Assembly: GCA_963739375.1 (NCBI GenBank)
Contig: CAVUAF010000017.1
Coordinates: 222,812 to 286,811, forward strand
Direction of reading: 5' to 3'
DNA from: CAVUAF01 sp963739375
Lineage (GTDB): Bacteria; Acidobacteriota; Terriglobia; Terriglobales; Acidobacteriaceae
Length of the DNA stretch: 64,000 bases
Positions 25,718 through 35,149 of the stretch are shown here, piece by piece; within the stretch, counting starts at the first letter, position 1, and every line of letters begins with the position of its first letter. The notes beneath the pieces are model-generated. The model was given only the letters and a program-made list of their open reading frames with translations, was not told the origin of the DNA and did not search any database. Both the position numbers and the translations under genes were made by a program.

Positions 25718-26518
25718 TCACGGTTGCGGCGGCTTGCTCCCGGCTGGCGCTTTCGCCGGCGGCGGCGGTGCGGCGGCGGCCGCAGCAGCCGGCATCTTGA
25801 ACTGGCTGTCGTCGAGCGCGACGTTGGCCTCCAGCTTCTCCACCGTCACCTTCGAGCGCGCGTCCGGATTGCGCTTGGGTCCGGATTCAATGGAAAACGG
25901 GTAGTAAACGCCCGCCACCTGCTTGTACGCGCCCAGGTCGCTCACGCTCTCCCGGATCGACCCGCGCACAAACACCTGCCGCTCGATCCGCACTTCCAGA
26001 AACGAATCCGGGTCGAGCAGGTAATAGAAAATGTCGCCGTTCTTGAGCGTGACCTTCAGCCGGTAGACGTCGTCGCCATCCACGCTGTCCTTGCCCAGGT
26101 ACTCGATGGTGTTGCCTTTTTCCTTGTAATCCACGAGCGGCCCGTAGAAGTCCGCCTGCTCCACCAGGTCACGCAAGTCGTCCTCGCCCACGAGTTCCGG
26201 GTCCTTGCGGCCTTCGAAGGGCGAAATCTGCCAGCCCGCAGCGCCGTCGTACGCCTCGATCGCCGTCATGCCCTGGATGGTGAAGCTGGAGCGAAACTGG
26301 TTGGGCGCCTTGGCTTCTTCTCCCACCTGGGCGGAGAACGCCCCTTGCTGCATCTTGCCGCTCATGCGCCTGGTTTTGATCGCCTTGATTTTCTCGATCC
26401 CGCCCTTCGCCTGCAGATTGCGCTGCACCAGTTCGTCGGCGGTCTGGGCAAAGGCGCACGCCGCGAGGCATGCCAGCACTGCGCACTTGAAGACTGCGCA
26501 CTTGAGGAAAACACGCAT
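25718..26518 (-). CDS. LolA-like secreted protein
   Basis: 266 aa with a signal peptide (MRVFLKCAVFKCAVLACLAACAFA in outline; KCAV is repeated). The mature part starts with TADELVQRNLQAKGG and shows the alternating beta pattern of the LolA/LolB fold (TRRMSGKMQQGAFSAQ, GMTAIEAYDGAAGWQISPFE, YRLKVTLKNGDIFYYLLDPD, GVYYPFSIESGP). The C-terminus is Ala/Pro-rich. Proteins of this type are annotated as outer-membrane lipoprotein-sorting-like. Its position directly before the BNR protein suggests joint expression, perhaps in envelope assembly. Confidence 0.75.
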   Translation of the reverse strand: MRVFLKCAVFKCAVLACLAACAFAQTADELVQRNLQAKGGIEKIKAIKTRRMSGKMQQGAFSAQVGEEAKAPNQFRSSFTIQGMTAIEAYDGAAGWQISPFEGRKDPELVGEDDLRDLVEQADFYGPLVDYKEKGNTIEYLGKDSVDGDDVYRLKVTLKNGDIFYYLLDPDSFLEVRIERQVFVRGSIRESVSDLGAYKQVAGVYYPFSIESGPKRNPDARSKVTVEKLEANVALDDSQFKMPAAAAAAAPPPPAKAPAGSKPPQP

Positions 26519-26675
26519 GACCGTTGTTCCTTTCCTTGGTTGCCCGCGCCAGCTTGCGCACGCGGCGACAAAAGCCCCTCAGTTTACAACCTTGGACGCA
26601 CCGCGACACCTGCGGGCAGCAAGAGAACGATGCCCCTCACTCGCCGTCGACGTCCGGGAGGCCGCCGGCCCGGCC

Positions 26676-26707
26676 AAAAAAATCGGGGCCCGTACGCGAC
26701 GGGCCCC
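26676..26707 (-). terminator. Rho-independent terminator after the zinc alcohol dehydrogenase
   Basis: On the minus strand, GGGGCCCGT pairs with ACGGGCCCC around a 5-nt loop and is followed by a run of seven T. It starts 26 nt past the stop codon at 26733. Confidence 0.9.
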
Positions 26708-26732
26708 CTAGGGGAGGGGAACAGCGGGGAGA

Positions 26733-27857
26733 TCAGGGGGTCTCGGCGTGGTGGCTGCCTGGCCGGATCCCCACTTTGATGACACCGTCGCGCCGCTCGG
26801 AGAAGAGGGAGTACGCCGCGACGATGTGCGACAGCGGAAAACTGTGCGTCAGCAGCGGCCGCAGGTCCAGCCGCCCGTGCCCCACCAGTTCCATCAGGCG
26901 GCGCATCCGCTCCTTGCCGCCGGGGCACAGCGTGGTCACGATGCGATAGTCGCCGAGGCCCGACCCGTAAGCATCCACGGGAATGGTGAGCGCATCGGCG
27001 TACACCCCGACGCTGCTCAGCGTCCCGCCCGGGCGCAGCACGCGCAGCGCGGCTTCAAACGTCTGCTGCCGGCCCAGCGCCTCGATCGCCACGTCGACTC
27101 CGCGCCCCTGGGTGAGCGCGCGGATATCGTTCACCACGTGGTCGCGGCGCGGATCCAGCACCACGTTGGCGCCCATGGCGGTGGCGGCGCGCCGCCGGTA
27201 GGCGTCGGATTCGACGGCAATGATCAGGCCCGCTCCCCGCAGCCGCGCCCCGGCGGTGGCGCACAGCCCGATCGGCCCCTGCGCAAACACCGCCACCGAA
27301 TCGCCCAGCCGCAGGTCGGCGCTCTCCGCGGCGCTCAGCCCGGTGGACGCCACATCCGCCAGCAGCACCACCTGCTCATCGCTGAGTTCCACCGGCACCT
27401 TCGCCAGGTTGGCCTCGGCATGCGGCACCAGCAGGTAATCCGCTTGCGCGCCGTCGCGGGTGTTGCCGAGCTGCCATCCGCCCGCCTTGCCGCCGCATTG
27501 CGACCAGTTGCCGTTCAGGCAAGCAGAACACTGGCCGCACGGCGTGATGGCGCCCACCAGCACCCGCTCTCCGGGCGCGTAGCCGCTCACCCCGGGGCCA
27601 AGCTCGTGCACCACCCCCACCGCCTCGTGGCCGAGAATGCGCCCTGGCTCGACCGGGTGTTCCCCGGCCACGATTTGTACGTCGGTCCCGCAGATGGTGG
27701 TGAGCGTGACGCGGATCACCGCTTCCCCAAAACCCGGGCGCGGCACCGGCACCTTTTCCAGCACGATGTTGTGGGGCCCGCGGAACACCAGGGCCGACAT
27801 GGTGCCGAGTGCGCGCGTCTTGGACGTCAAGTCCTCGGTCACGATCGCGGTCGTCAT
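26733..27857 (-). CDS. Zinc-dependent medium-chain alcohol dehydrogenase
   Basis: 374 aa; the ATG at 27857 has GGGAGA upstream. Catalytic zinc ligands are visible (TICGTDVQ and GHEAVGVV), as is a complete structural-zinc lobe (PCGQCSACLNGNWSQC). The cofactor fold follows with a coenzyme-binding loop (VAVFAQGPIGLCATAGARLR). It resembles the threonine-dehydrogenase/isopropanol-dehydrogenase-like group, oxidising secondary or primary alcohols with NAD(P). It is the last gene of the minus-strand stress cluster (USP, Cys-rich protein, CBS protein), implying a role under energy or redox stress. The substrate is not determined. Confidence 0.88.
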   Translation of the reverse strand: MTTAIVTEDLTSKTRALGTMSALVFRGPHNIVLEKVPVPRPGFGEAVIRVTLTTICGTDVQIVAGEHPVEPGRILGHEAVGVVHELGPGVSGYAPGERVLVGAITPCGQCSACLNGNWSQCGGKAGGWQLGNTRDGAQADYLLVPHAEANLAKVPVELSDEQVVLLADVASTGLSAAESADLRLGDSVAVFAQGPIGLCATAGARLRGAGLIIAVESDAYRRRAATAMGANVVLDPRRDHVVNDIRALTQGRGVDVAIEALGRQQTFEAALRVLRPGGTLSSVGVYADALTIPVDAYGSGLGDYRIVTTLCPGGKERMRRLMELVGHGRLDLRPLLTHSFPLSHIVAAYSLFSERRDGVIKVGIRPGSHHAETP

Positions 27858-27955
27858 AGTCGTCTCCCGATGAAGCTGCCGGCTCGGCGCCGGCGTGAAG
27901 CAGCGGCAAGCCCTCTGCCCGCGGACCCGCCCGCCGCCGCGGTTGGCCGTTCGCC

Positions 27956-28456
27956 TTAGCGGGCGGCCGCCATGCGCGCGCGCGGCACCGTCGCCCGCGT
28001 GCAGCGGTAAATGTCCTTCAGGGCCACGCACACCCGCTCCGCCGGCGCGGCATTGCGGCGAACGATGTCGTCAATCGAGACGATGCCCAGCAGCCGCTCG
28101 GCGTCGTCAATCACCGGCAGGCGCCGCACCCGGCTCCCCGCCATCAGGGTCAGGACGCGGTTCACGCTGTCGTTCGCCTCGCAGCACACCGCCTCCCGGG
28201 TCATGCATTCGCTCACGCTGGTGAAGCGCGGATCGAGCCCGGCGCCGATCACGCGCAGGCACAAGTCGCGGTCGGTCACCACGCCCACCACCCGCCGCGT
28301 GTCGGCATCCTGCAGCACGGGCAGAATCCCGACGTTGCCGAGCTTCATGGTGTTGGCGACGGCGTACGCGTCCTCCTTGGCCTCGCACCACAACGGGCTG
28401 TTGCTCATGATGTCCTTGGCGGTCATCGCTTGCTCCTGTACCGCTCTCTTGTTCAT
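27956..28456 (-). CDS. Tandem CBS-domain protein
   Basis: 166 aa with two CBS domains (about residues 12-70 and 78-140). Motifs include MTAKDIMSNSPLWCEAKED, GNVGILPVL, VVGVVTDRDLCLRVI and RVRRLPVIDD, LLGIVSIDDIVR. Paired CBS domains bind adenine nucleotides and act as energy sensors. The start at 28456 makes an ATGA overlap with the upstream gene; the ATG at 28426 has a better ribosome binding site (AGGAG, 6-nt spacing) and gives 156 aa, so either may be used. It is encoded between a Cys-rich protein and an alcohol dehydrogenase. Confidence 0.85.
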   Translation of the reverse strand: MNKRAVQEQAMTAKDIMSNSPLWCEAKEDAYAVANTMKLGNVGILPVLQDADTRRVVGVVTDRDLCLRVIGAGLDPRFTSVSECMTREAVCCEANDSVNRVLTLMAGSRVRRLPVIDDAERLLGIVSIDDIVRRNAAPAERVCVALKDIYRCTRATVPRARMAAAR

Positions 28457-28881
28457 GCTGCGTTGGCCTCCTCGCCGGCGTGCGGCGATGGCGAACTCTG
28501 GTTCAGCGTTTGTTGCAGCCACTGGTGCACTGCCGCGAGCATCTCTTCCTCGGTTGCCCAGCGGTAGAGTTCGTCGAGCGTCTCCCCTTGCGGGCTGAGC
28601 GGGATGAGACGGCAGGCGAGCTTGCGCTCGCGGTCGGCCTCGGGAACGAATTCACTCCACGCGCATTCCGAGCACGGCACCCGAGGGCCGGCCGCGCCGT
28701 GGTTGGGACACCGCGGCGAATCTTCGAAAAAGAGCGCCGGCCGCCAGCGGCGCGTACGCCGCTCGCCGTAGCCGCCGGCTTCCAGAAAACCCAACTCCGC
28801 TTCCAGCAGTTGTTGCACTTGCTCTCGCGTCCTCATCGCCAACCCCTCCACCGCCAGCGGCGCCGGCGGCGGCTCCCGCAT
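28453..28881 (-). CDS. Small Cys-containing protein of unknown function
   Basis: 142 aa. The ATG at 28881 overlaps the TAA of the USP gene (TAATG), and the stop overlaps the next start (ATGA), so it is tightly coupled on both sides. A second ATG (28836) would give 127 aa. The middle has RCPNHGAAGPRVPCSECAWS (Cys spacing x10, x2), which may bind a metal; a fourth Cys follows in LACRLIPL. The C-terminal part is helical (ETLDELYRWATEEEMLAAVH). I do not recognise a family; the operon suggests stress physiology. Confidence 0.65.
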   Translation of the reverse strand: MREPPPAPLAVEGLAMRTREQVQQLLEAELGFLEAGGYGERRTRRWRPALFFEDSPRCPNHGAAGPRVPCSECAWSEFVPEADRERKLACRLIPLSPQGETLDELYRWATEEEMLAAVHQWLQQTLNQSSPSPHAGEEANAA

Positions 28882-29771
28882 TACTGTGGTTGACACGCGG
28901 TCAGCACCGGACAGCGCGCCGCGCGCACCACGCGCGACGCCACCGACCAGGGCACATGGCTGGCCAGCGGCGTCGTCTGGTGCACGCCGAGCACGATCAG
29001 GTCGGCCGCCAGCAGCGCCGCGATCCGCAGAATCACTTCCGCGGGATCGCCAAATTCCACCTCGAAGCGCACTCGCCCGGGCAGCGCCCGCCCGGACGTC
29101 AGCCAGCGCAGCTTCTGGCTCTGTTCCTGCATCACCAGCGCGCGCCGCTGCGGCGTCGCGTGTTCCGGCTTGGCTACGTGCAGCAGCGTCAGCTCCGAGT
29201 TCTGCTCCTGCGCGAATTCGACGGCATAGGGCAGCGCGTGCAGCGAGTGCGCGCTCAAGTCGGTAGGGAAGAGGATGCGCTCCAGGCGGCAGCGCACCGC
29301 CAGCGCCTCGTCGACATAGGGGCCCACGGTGAGCACGGGGCACGCCGCGCGGCGAAAAATCTCTTCCGCCGCCGACCCCAGCAGAAACTTCTCCAGCCCT
29401 CCGCGTCCGTGCGTCCCGGTCACCAGCAGGTCCACCTTGCGCTCGGCGATCAGCGCGCTCAACTCCCCCCACAGCAGCCCTTCGCGCATCACCACCTCGT
29501 GCTGGATCTCCGCCGACCGCAGCTCGCACGCGATGCGGTCCAACTCGCGTTCCGCCGTCACCAGATCGAAATCGTGGAGGTTCACCATGCCGTCCGCCGA
29601 CACCGGCGGCACCGGCAGCGGGGTCAGCACGTGCGCCACGTAAAGTTTGGCCTGGTGTTGCTCCGCTACCGCGCGCGCCACGTGCAGCGCCACCTGGGCG
29701 CTGGGCGAAAAGTCGGTGGGGACCAGGATGTTGCGAATCGAAACTGCCGTCGCGCTCAGGAGCTCCGTCAT
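28881..29771 (-). CDS. Tandem universal stress protein
   Basis: 296 aa with two UspA domains (about residues 14-150 and 160-290). The ATG at 29771 has GGGAGG upstream. Domain 1 keeps the ATP-binding signature GTHGRGGLEKFLLGSAAEEI; in domain 2 the matching site is degenerate (LGVHQTTPLASHVPWSVASR), so only the first half may bind nucleotide. Each domain opens with the usual ILVPTDFS or ILFPTDLS strand. It is the first gene of a four-gene coupled cluster with the Cys-rich, CBS and alcohol dehydrogenase genes. Expression under starvation or low oxygen is likely by analogy with other USP/CBS clusters. Confidence 0.92.
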   Translation of the reverse strand: MTELLSATAVSIRNILVPTDFSPSAQVALHVARAVAEQHQAKLYVAHVLTPLPVPPVSADGMVNLHDFDLVTAERELDRIACELRSAEIQHEVVMREGLLWGELSALIAERKVDLLVTGTHGRGGLEKFLLGSAAEEIFRRAACPVLTVGPYVDEALAVRCRLERILFPTDLSAHSLHALPYAVEFAQEQNSELTLLHVAKPEHATPQRRALVMQEQSQKLRWLTSGRALPGRVRFEVEFGDPAEVILRIAALLAADLIVLGVHQTTPLASHVPWSVASRVVRAARCPVLTACQPQ

Positions 29772-30267
29772 GCCTCCCTCCCTGCGACTTACCAACTCCC
29801 CTTCACCCTGCGCCCGGTGCACACCGCGGGCTATGACAAGGGTCACGCTGCCGTGTGAGGATGTCAGTTCGAGGATGTCGGCGTCGTTCTCGCGTGCCGT
29901 CTGGCGCACCGTCTTCACCGCCAGAACTGACGGTGGAAGGCAGGGCAAGGCCCCGGGCTTTCGTGGGGGGTGCGGCTCCCGCCTGAGTAGCACCAAATTT
30001 CCTGGACCGACCGCCATCTGGTGCCGTCGTCCTATTGGAAAACGTAGACCGCTACGCTATTCCATACCCGCCCTTGGCGCAGCCCCCGTGCGCGACCCTC
30101 GAATCACCCGTAAGACATTGTAAACAGGCATCCTTAATCCACTTGCCAAGCGGAGACTTTGGATGTTAGCGTGCATCCGCTCAATGCACTCGTGCGCCTC
30201 AGGCCACGAGGGACATCGCCCAGGTCTTTCGGTTGCCGAAAACGCAAAGCCCTTCAGGAGGGGAAAT
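29772..30267. other. Divergent intergenic region upstream of USP and TonB receptor
   Basis: 496 bp without a convincing gene. It holds a G/C-rich stretch able to fold (29939-30035, including GCACCA...TGGTGC arms) and an AT-richer part (30105-30165) that probably carries the promoter of the TonB receptor. The end of the gap holds the receptor's ribosome binding site (AGGAGGGG, 30256-30263). No known riboswitch consensus could be confirmed. Confidence 0.5.
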
Positions 30268-33200
30268 ATGATCAGCGACTTTCGTCGAATCGCCGGGATC
30301 TTTTGTGTGGTCGCACTGCTCACAGCAGCCGCGGTAGCGCAAATCTCGACTGGTTCGATTAACGGACAAGTCACCGACCCGAGTGGCGCCGCCATTCCCG
30401 GCGCGCAGATCACGGCGGTGGACTTAGGCACCAGCAAAACCTACACCGGCGTCTCCGGCTCGGATGGCAACTACGTCATCAACGCCCTGCCCTACAGCTT
30501 CTACAAAGTCACCATCAAAGCCAAAGGCTTTGCTGACCTGGTGGTGGACAACGTGCAAGTCAACGTCGGTCAGATTGCCAGAATCGAAGGCAACATGAAG
30601 GTGGCTTCGGTGGGCACCGAAGTCGTGGTCAGCGGCGAGCAGAGCGCGGTGCAGACGGAGTCGGCGGAGATCAAGAACTCCATCGACACCCGCCAGATTC
30701 GCAGCCTGCCGCTCAGCACCCGCAATCCGCTCGACCTCATCAAGACCATGGCCGGGGCCACCATTACCGCCAGCGGCACCGGCGGCGACTACATCATCCA
30801 CGGCCTGCGCCCCAACACCGTCAACCTGATGCAGGACGGCGTGAACGTCTCCGACAACTATGTGAAGACCAGCAGCTTCTTCTCGCTGGTGGGCGCGCCG
30901 GTGGACTCGGTGGGCGAATTCACCGTGACCACCTCCGCCGCCGGCGGCGACTCCGGCTTTGGCTCGACCCAGGTGACCATCGCCACCGCCAGCGGCACCA
31001 ACACGCTGAAGGGCTCGGTCTATTGGTATCAGCGCACCAGCTTCCTCAACGCCAATCCCTACTTCAATGGCCTCACCGGCCAGCCGAATCCTTTCCAGTT
31101 GCAGAACCGCATCGGCTACCAGATTGGTGGACCGGTGATTATTCCCAAGTTGTACCACGGCAAGAACAAGACCTTCTTCTTCCACAACTTGGAAATCTTC
31201 CGCCAGCCGGCGCAACAGAACACCAACCGCCTCGTCATGTCCGACGCCGCGCGGCTGGGCAACTTCACCTACACCCCGACGTGCGGTGTAGGTACGCAGC
31301 CGGCCTGCCCCGCGGGCGTCACCCCGGGCGTGGCCCGCACCATCAACCTGTTGAGCTTTGGCACCATCGGCACCAGCGCCACTACCCCCACCATCAACTC
31401 CAACGTCATGGGCTTCTACAATTCCGTCGTGCCGTCCCCGAATAACGACACCTGCGCCAACAACGACGCCATCAACGTGCGCTGCTTCACCTGGAACGCG
31501 CCCAGCTCGACCAAGTCGAACCGCTACGTGGCGCGCATTGACCAGAACCTCGGCAGCAAGCACGTTGCTTCCGCCACCTACAACGCGCTCCGCACCACCA
31601 CCTTGGGCGACTTCCTGAACGGCGACTTCAAGTTCTTCCCCAAGGCGTACGACGGCGGTCAGGGTGGCATTCGTGAGCTGTTTGCCTGGGCGTTGCGCTC
31701 CACCTTTGGCAACAACCGCACCAACAACGCCAGCTTCGGCATCTCCCGGGCGCCGGTGGATTTCATCCTTACTGATCCCGGCTACAGCGATACTGGCGGC
31801 TACCAGATCAACACTGGTGGCAACCTGTCGAACATCAGCGTGACCTCGACCAACCTCCCGCAGGGACGCAATACCCCGGTGTGGGAAGCGCACGACGACT
31901 TTGGCTGGGTACGCGGCCACCACAACATCACCTTCGGGGGCGTGTATCGCCAGGTCCGGGCCACCAATTACCTCTACAACGCGGTCATTCCCAACGTGAA
32001 CCTGGGCACCAGCAGCACCAACCCCGACAGCCTCAGCGCGCGCGTCCCGGGCGGCCTCACTTCCGCCGCGCTGACGGCCGCGTCGTCGGTCTTTGACACC
32101 CTCACCGGCCTGATCAGCTCGACCGTCCAGGGCTTCAACCACACCTCGGCGACCTCGGGCTACGTGGCCGGCAGGCCGCGCCTGTTTACTCCCATCCAGC
32201 ACAACTTCGGCTTCTATGGCCAGGACAGCTGGAAGTTCCGTCCCAACCTGACCATTACCGCCGGTTTGCGCTGGGAGTTCCAGGGTGTCTTCGATACGCG
32301 CGACGGCCTCGTCCTGCAGCCGGATGACCGCATGTTGGGCGTCTTCGGTCCGGCGGGAGTCGGCAATGTGTTTAACCCCGTCGCCACCGCGGCGGCGACC
32401 GACGTGCTGTTCGCCCCCGCAGGCGGCCACAACAACAAGCCGCTCTACAACAAGGACTGGAACAACTTTGCGCCCACCGTCGGCTTTGCCTGGGCGCCGG
32501 GCAAGGAAGGCAAGACGGCCGTCCGCGGTGCGTTCTCTTCGCACTTCACCACCGACGGCTTTACCAACTTTGCTCCGGCCTCCACCGGCAACACCGGCTT
32601 CTTCTCCACCGTCACCAACTCGCTCACCACGGGCGTCTTCAATCCCGCCAGCGTCCCGCTGCCCGCTACTCCCGCCGACCTTATTCCCGTGTCGTCGCGG
32701 CTCAACTTCGGATCCGGTACTGCCGCCTCCGTCAACACCAGCGACGTGATCTTCAACCCCAACATGCCGGTGCCTTACGTGCTGGAGTGGAACTTCGCGG
32801 TGCAGCGTGAGGTTCCCTGGCACCTGACGGTGGAAGCCCGCTACATTGGCAACCACGCGGTCAAGCTGTATCGCACCACCAACTACAACGAGCAGAACTA
32901 CCTCAACAACCCCTACACCGCTTCCGCGGCCAACGGCGGAGCTTCGGTGGCCAACCTCCTCACCGAGTTCGTCAACGCCCAGAACAACCTGACCATCTGC
33001 ACCAACAACCGCGTGGCTTGCACCGGCTCGGCGTCGGGCGCCCTGCGCTTCAACCAGGTGGCCGGGTTGGCCGGCATGGTGCCGACCCCGATCCTCCAGT
33101 CTCTGTTTACCGGCCTCGCTGCGGGGTCCGGCTTCCAGAGCTCAACCTTCGTCCAAAACCTGCAGCAGAACAACATCTTCACCATGATCGATACGCTGCG

Positions 33201-34173
33201 GCGCAGCGCTACCTACTTCACCAACCGCACCAACAACTTCCCGCTCAACTTCTTCGTTCCCAACCCGTGGGTCAATAACAGCACATTGGTCGACAACAGC
33301 AGCTGGTCGAACTACCACGGTGGGGAATTCGAAGTCCGGCGGCGCTTCTCCAACGGCCTGTTCTTCCAGGCCAACTACACCTTCAGCAAGGTGATCACGG
33401 ACCAGCGTTTCTTCTCCAACCAGACGGAGTCGCAGAACTACCTCTTCTTGGCGAACCGCGCCCTGGATAGGGGCCGCGCCCCCTTCGACGTGACCCACAA
33501 CATTGCCACCAACTTCCTCTACCCGCTGCCGTTCGGCCGGGGACAGCTCATTGGCAAGAACGTCGGCCGTGGGCTCGACATGGTGCTGGGTGGCTGGCAG
33601 GTCCAGGGGGTGGTTACCTGGAACAACACCAACGGTCCCACCAGCTTCACTTCCGGCCGCCTTACGGCGTCCTCCGGCCTTACCACCAACGCCGTGCTGC
33701 GCAACATGTCGCCGAGCCAGTTGAAGAGCCAGTTGGGCATCTTCAAGGTCCCCGGGGCGGTGTTCTACATCAATCCGGCTTCCGGCTTGATGAACATCAC
33801 CACCACCACCTCGGCCACCGGCATTCCCACCGTCACCAGTACGGCGGTGATATGCACGGCGGGCCAGACGACTCCGTGCTTTGACTACTCGGCGCCGGGC
33901 CAGTATGGCAACCTGTCGTTCCTCGACTACAACCTCCCCGGCTTGGTGAGCGCTGACGCCAGCATCATCAAGCAGGTGAAGTTCAACGAGCGCGGCACCA
34001 ACCTGGAGTTCCGGTTGGAGGCATTCAACGCCATCAACCACGCGAACTTCACCACCCCGTCGACCGGCATCACCAGCAGCACTTTTGGCCGGTTGACGGG
34101 GCAGCTCGATCTGTCCCGCGGCGGTGGCCAGACGTCCCGCTTGATGCAGTGGGCCATCCGCATCAACTTCTAA
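30268..34173 (+). CDS. TonB-dependent receptor with N-terminal carboxypeptidase-regulatory domain
   Basis: 1301 aa. The ATG at 30268 follows AGGAGGGG and gives a signal peptide (MISDFRRIAGIFCVVALLTA...VAQ). Residues about 28-110 form a carboxypeptidase-regulatory domain (GQVTDPSGAAIPGAQIT, GNYVINALPYSFYKVTIKAK). A plug domain follows (about 120-240: DTRQIRSLPLSTRNPLDLIK, GLRPNTVNLMQDGVNVSD), then a very long beta-barrel ending RLMQWAIRINF with terminal Phe. This Oar-like type is expanded in Acidobacteriota. It imports a large substrate or secretes/displays proteins, powered by TonB. No ligand gene or SusD is adjacent. A strong terminator follows, so it is monocistronic. Confidence 0.93.
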   Translation: MISDFRRIAGIFCVVALLTAAAVAQISTGSINGQVTDPSGAAIPGAQITAVDLGTSKTYTGVSGSDGNYVINALPYSFYKVTIKAKGFADLVVDNVQVNVGQIARIEGNMKVASVGTEVVVSGEQSAVQTESAEIKNSIDTRQIRSLPLSTRNPLDLIKTMAGATITASGTGGDYIIHGLRPNTVNLMQDGVNVSDNYVKTSSFFSLVGAPVDSVGEFTVTTSAAGGDSGFGSTQVTIATASGTNTLKGSVYWYQRTSFLNANPYFNGLTGQPNPFQLQNRIGYQIGGPVIIPKLYHGKNKTFFFHNLEIFRQPAQQNTNRLVMSDAARLGNFTYTPTCGVGTQPACPAGVTPGVARTINLLSFGTIGTSATTPTINSNVMGFYNSVVPSPNNDTCANNDAINVRCFTWNAPSSTKSNRYVARIDQNLGSKHVASATYNALRTTTLGDFLNGDFKFFPKAYDGGQGGIRELFAWALRSTFGNNRTNNASFGISRAPVDFILTDPGYSDTGGYQINTGGNLSNISVTSTNLPQGRNTPVWEAHDDFGWVRGHHNITFGGVYRQVRATNYLYNAVIPNVNLGTSSTNPDSLSARVPGGLTSAALTAASSVFDTLTGLISSTVQGFNHTSATSGYVAGRPRLFTPIQHNFGFYGQDSWKFRPNLTITAGLRWEFQGVFDTRDGLVLQPDDRMLGVFGPAGVGNVFNPVATAAATDVLFAPAGGHNNKPLYNKDWNNFAPTVGFAWAPGKEGKTAVRGAFSSHFTTDGFTNFAPASTGNTGFFSTVTNSLTTGVFNPASVPLPATPADLIPVSSRLNFGSGTAASVNTSDVIFNPNMPVPYVLEWNFAVQREVPWHLTVEARYIGNHAVKLYRTTNYNEQNYLNNPYTASAANGGASVANLLTEFVNAQNNLTICTNNRVACTGSASGALRFNQVAGLAGMVPTPILQSLFTGLAAGSGFQSSTFVQNLQQNNIFTMIDTLRRSATYFTNRTNNFPLNFFVPNPWVNNSTLVDNSSWSNYHGGEFEVRRRFSNGLFFQANYTFSKVITDQRFFSNQTESQNYLFLANRALDRGRAPFDVTHNIATNFLYPLPFGRGQLIGKNVGRGLDMVLGGWQVQGVVTWNNTNGPTSFTSGRLTASSGLTTNAVLRNMSPSQLKSQLGIFKVPGAVFYINPASGLMNITTTTSATGIPTVTSTAVICTAGQTTPCFDYSAPGQYGNLSFLDYNLPGLVSADASIIKQVKFNERGTNLEFRLEAFNAINHANFTTPSTGITSSTFGRLTGQLDLSRGGGQTSRLMQWAIRINF

Positions 34174-34194
34174 ACCTCGCACCTGCAAGCAACC

Positions 34195-34226
34195 GTGGCC
34201 CCGAAGATTTTCGGGGCCACTTTTTT
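34195..34226 (+). terminator. Rho-independent terminator after the TonB receptor
   Basis: A perfect 11-bp stem GTGGCCCCGAA/TTCGGGGCCAC around a 4-nt loop, followed by six T (34221-34226). Confidence 0.95.
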
Positions 34227-34267
34227 GTCGGAATGTGGTTTACTCGGGGGATGCAGGGAGGGCAGCC

Positions 34268-35110
34268 ATGGTCCGCAAAATCGCAGTTTTTCTGCTCTTT
34301 GCCGCCGCCGCCACCACGCTGCTGCACGGCGAGGATTTCTGGGTCAAAAAACAGTACAAGGACTGGTCGAAGGAGGAATGCAAGCGGCTGCTGACCAATT
34401 CCCCGTGGGCACAGCGTTCCGATCTCGCCCAGGTGAACATGGTCCGGGTCGCCGACGCCACCGCCATGCCCAGCCTCGCCGATGTCACCTCGCAAACCCC
34501 TTCGGGCGCCGGGTCGGATCGTACCAGCACGCAGATCAATTACGTCGTGCAAATCCGTTCCGCGTTGCCCGTACGCCAGGCCTGGGTCCAGCAGCAGATG
34601 CTGGCCGCGGTGGCGGCTTCGCTTCCCGCCGACCAGCAGAAGGAAATGAGCCAGCGCGCCGACGCCGTTCTCGGCATGAAGTACAGCGACGTCATCCTGG
34701 TGCATGTCATTTACGGCAGCAACAACGCCCAGGTGGATCGCGTGCTCGCGAGCTTCTGGCAACACCAGACCCTCGACCAGTTGAAGCTGACCGCCACCCT
34801 GATTGTCAGGGGAAAGCGCATCGCGCCGGTGAACTTCCAGGTGGTCGAGGGCGCGGGGCGCGAATTTGCGCTCATCTTCCCGCGCATCGTGGATGGCGCC
34901 CCGGTGGTGACCGCGGACGATAAGCTGTTCGCCGTCGAATTCCGCTCGCCCGGCCTGGGAGGCTCTCCGGGGGGCACTGCCAGCTCGCGCCGCGGGGGCT
35001 CGCAAGCCAACTCGGCCGGTGCCATGGAGGCTACCGAAATCGCGCCAGAGAAAATTTACGTCCCCTTCAGACCCAAGGATATGGTGATCAAGGGCGAGTT
35101 GGTGTACTAG
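34268..35110 (+). CDS. Secreted protein of unknown function
   Basis: 280 aa from the ATG at 34268 with GGAGGG 5 nt upstream. It has a signal peptide (MVRKIAVFLLFAAAATTLLHG), then EDFWVKKQYKDWSKEECKRL near the mature N-terminus. That WSKEEC..LL..SPWA pattern recurs in exported Acidobacteriota proteins. The middle is alpha/beta (SALPVRQAWVQQQMLAAVAA, KLTATLIVRGKRIAPVNFQV), and a Gly/Ser/Arg-rich linker lies near residue 235. No enzyme motif is recognised. It follows the TonB receptor terminator closely but has its own signals. Confidence 0.75.
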   Translation: MVRKIAVFLLFAAAATTLLHGEDFWVKKQYKDWSKEECKRLLTNSPWAQRSDLAQVNMVRVADATAMPSLADVTSQTPSGAGSDRTSTQINYVVQIRSALPVRQAWVQQQMLAAVAASLPADQQKEMSQRADAVLGMKYSDVILVHVIYGSNNAQVDRVLASFWQHQTLDQLKLTATLIVRGKRIAPVNFQVVEGAGREFALIFPRIVDGAPVVTADDKLFAVEFRSPGLGGSPGGTASSRRGGSQANSAGAMEATEIAPEKIYVPFRPKDMVIKGELVY

Positions 35111-35117
35111 CGGCCTC

Positions 35118-35147
35118 CCAGCAGCCAGCAGCCAGCAGCCAGCAGCC
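35118..35147. repeat. Heptad tandem tract (CCAGCAG)
   Basis: Four perfect CCAGCAG units plus CC, beginning 7 nt past the stop codon of the secreted protein. Confidence 0.95.
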
Positions 35148-35149
35148 TT

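Noticed and set aside
28453..29529. An N-terminally extended version of the 142-aa Cys-rich protein overlapping the USP gene
   Set aside because: The extension is Arg/Ala/Gly-rich shadow sequence of the USP gene; the TAATG junction marks the true start.
29939..30040. Possible c-di-GMP-type (GEMM) riboswitch upstream of the TonB receptor
   Set aside because: Only isolated fragments such as CAGGGCAAG resemble the consensus; the tetraloop/receptor and conserved CGCAAAGCC context are missing. A covariance-model search would settle it.
30424..32856. Long minus-strand open frame inside the TonB receptor gene
   Set aside because: Antisense shadow of a protein with recognisable plug and barrel sequence; no start signals or domain.
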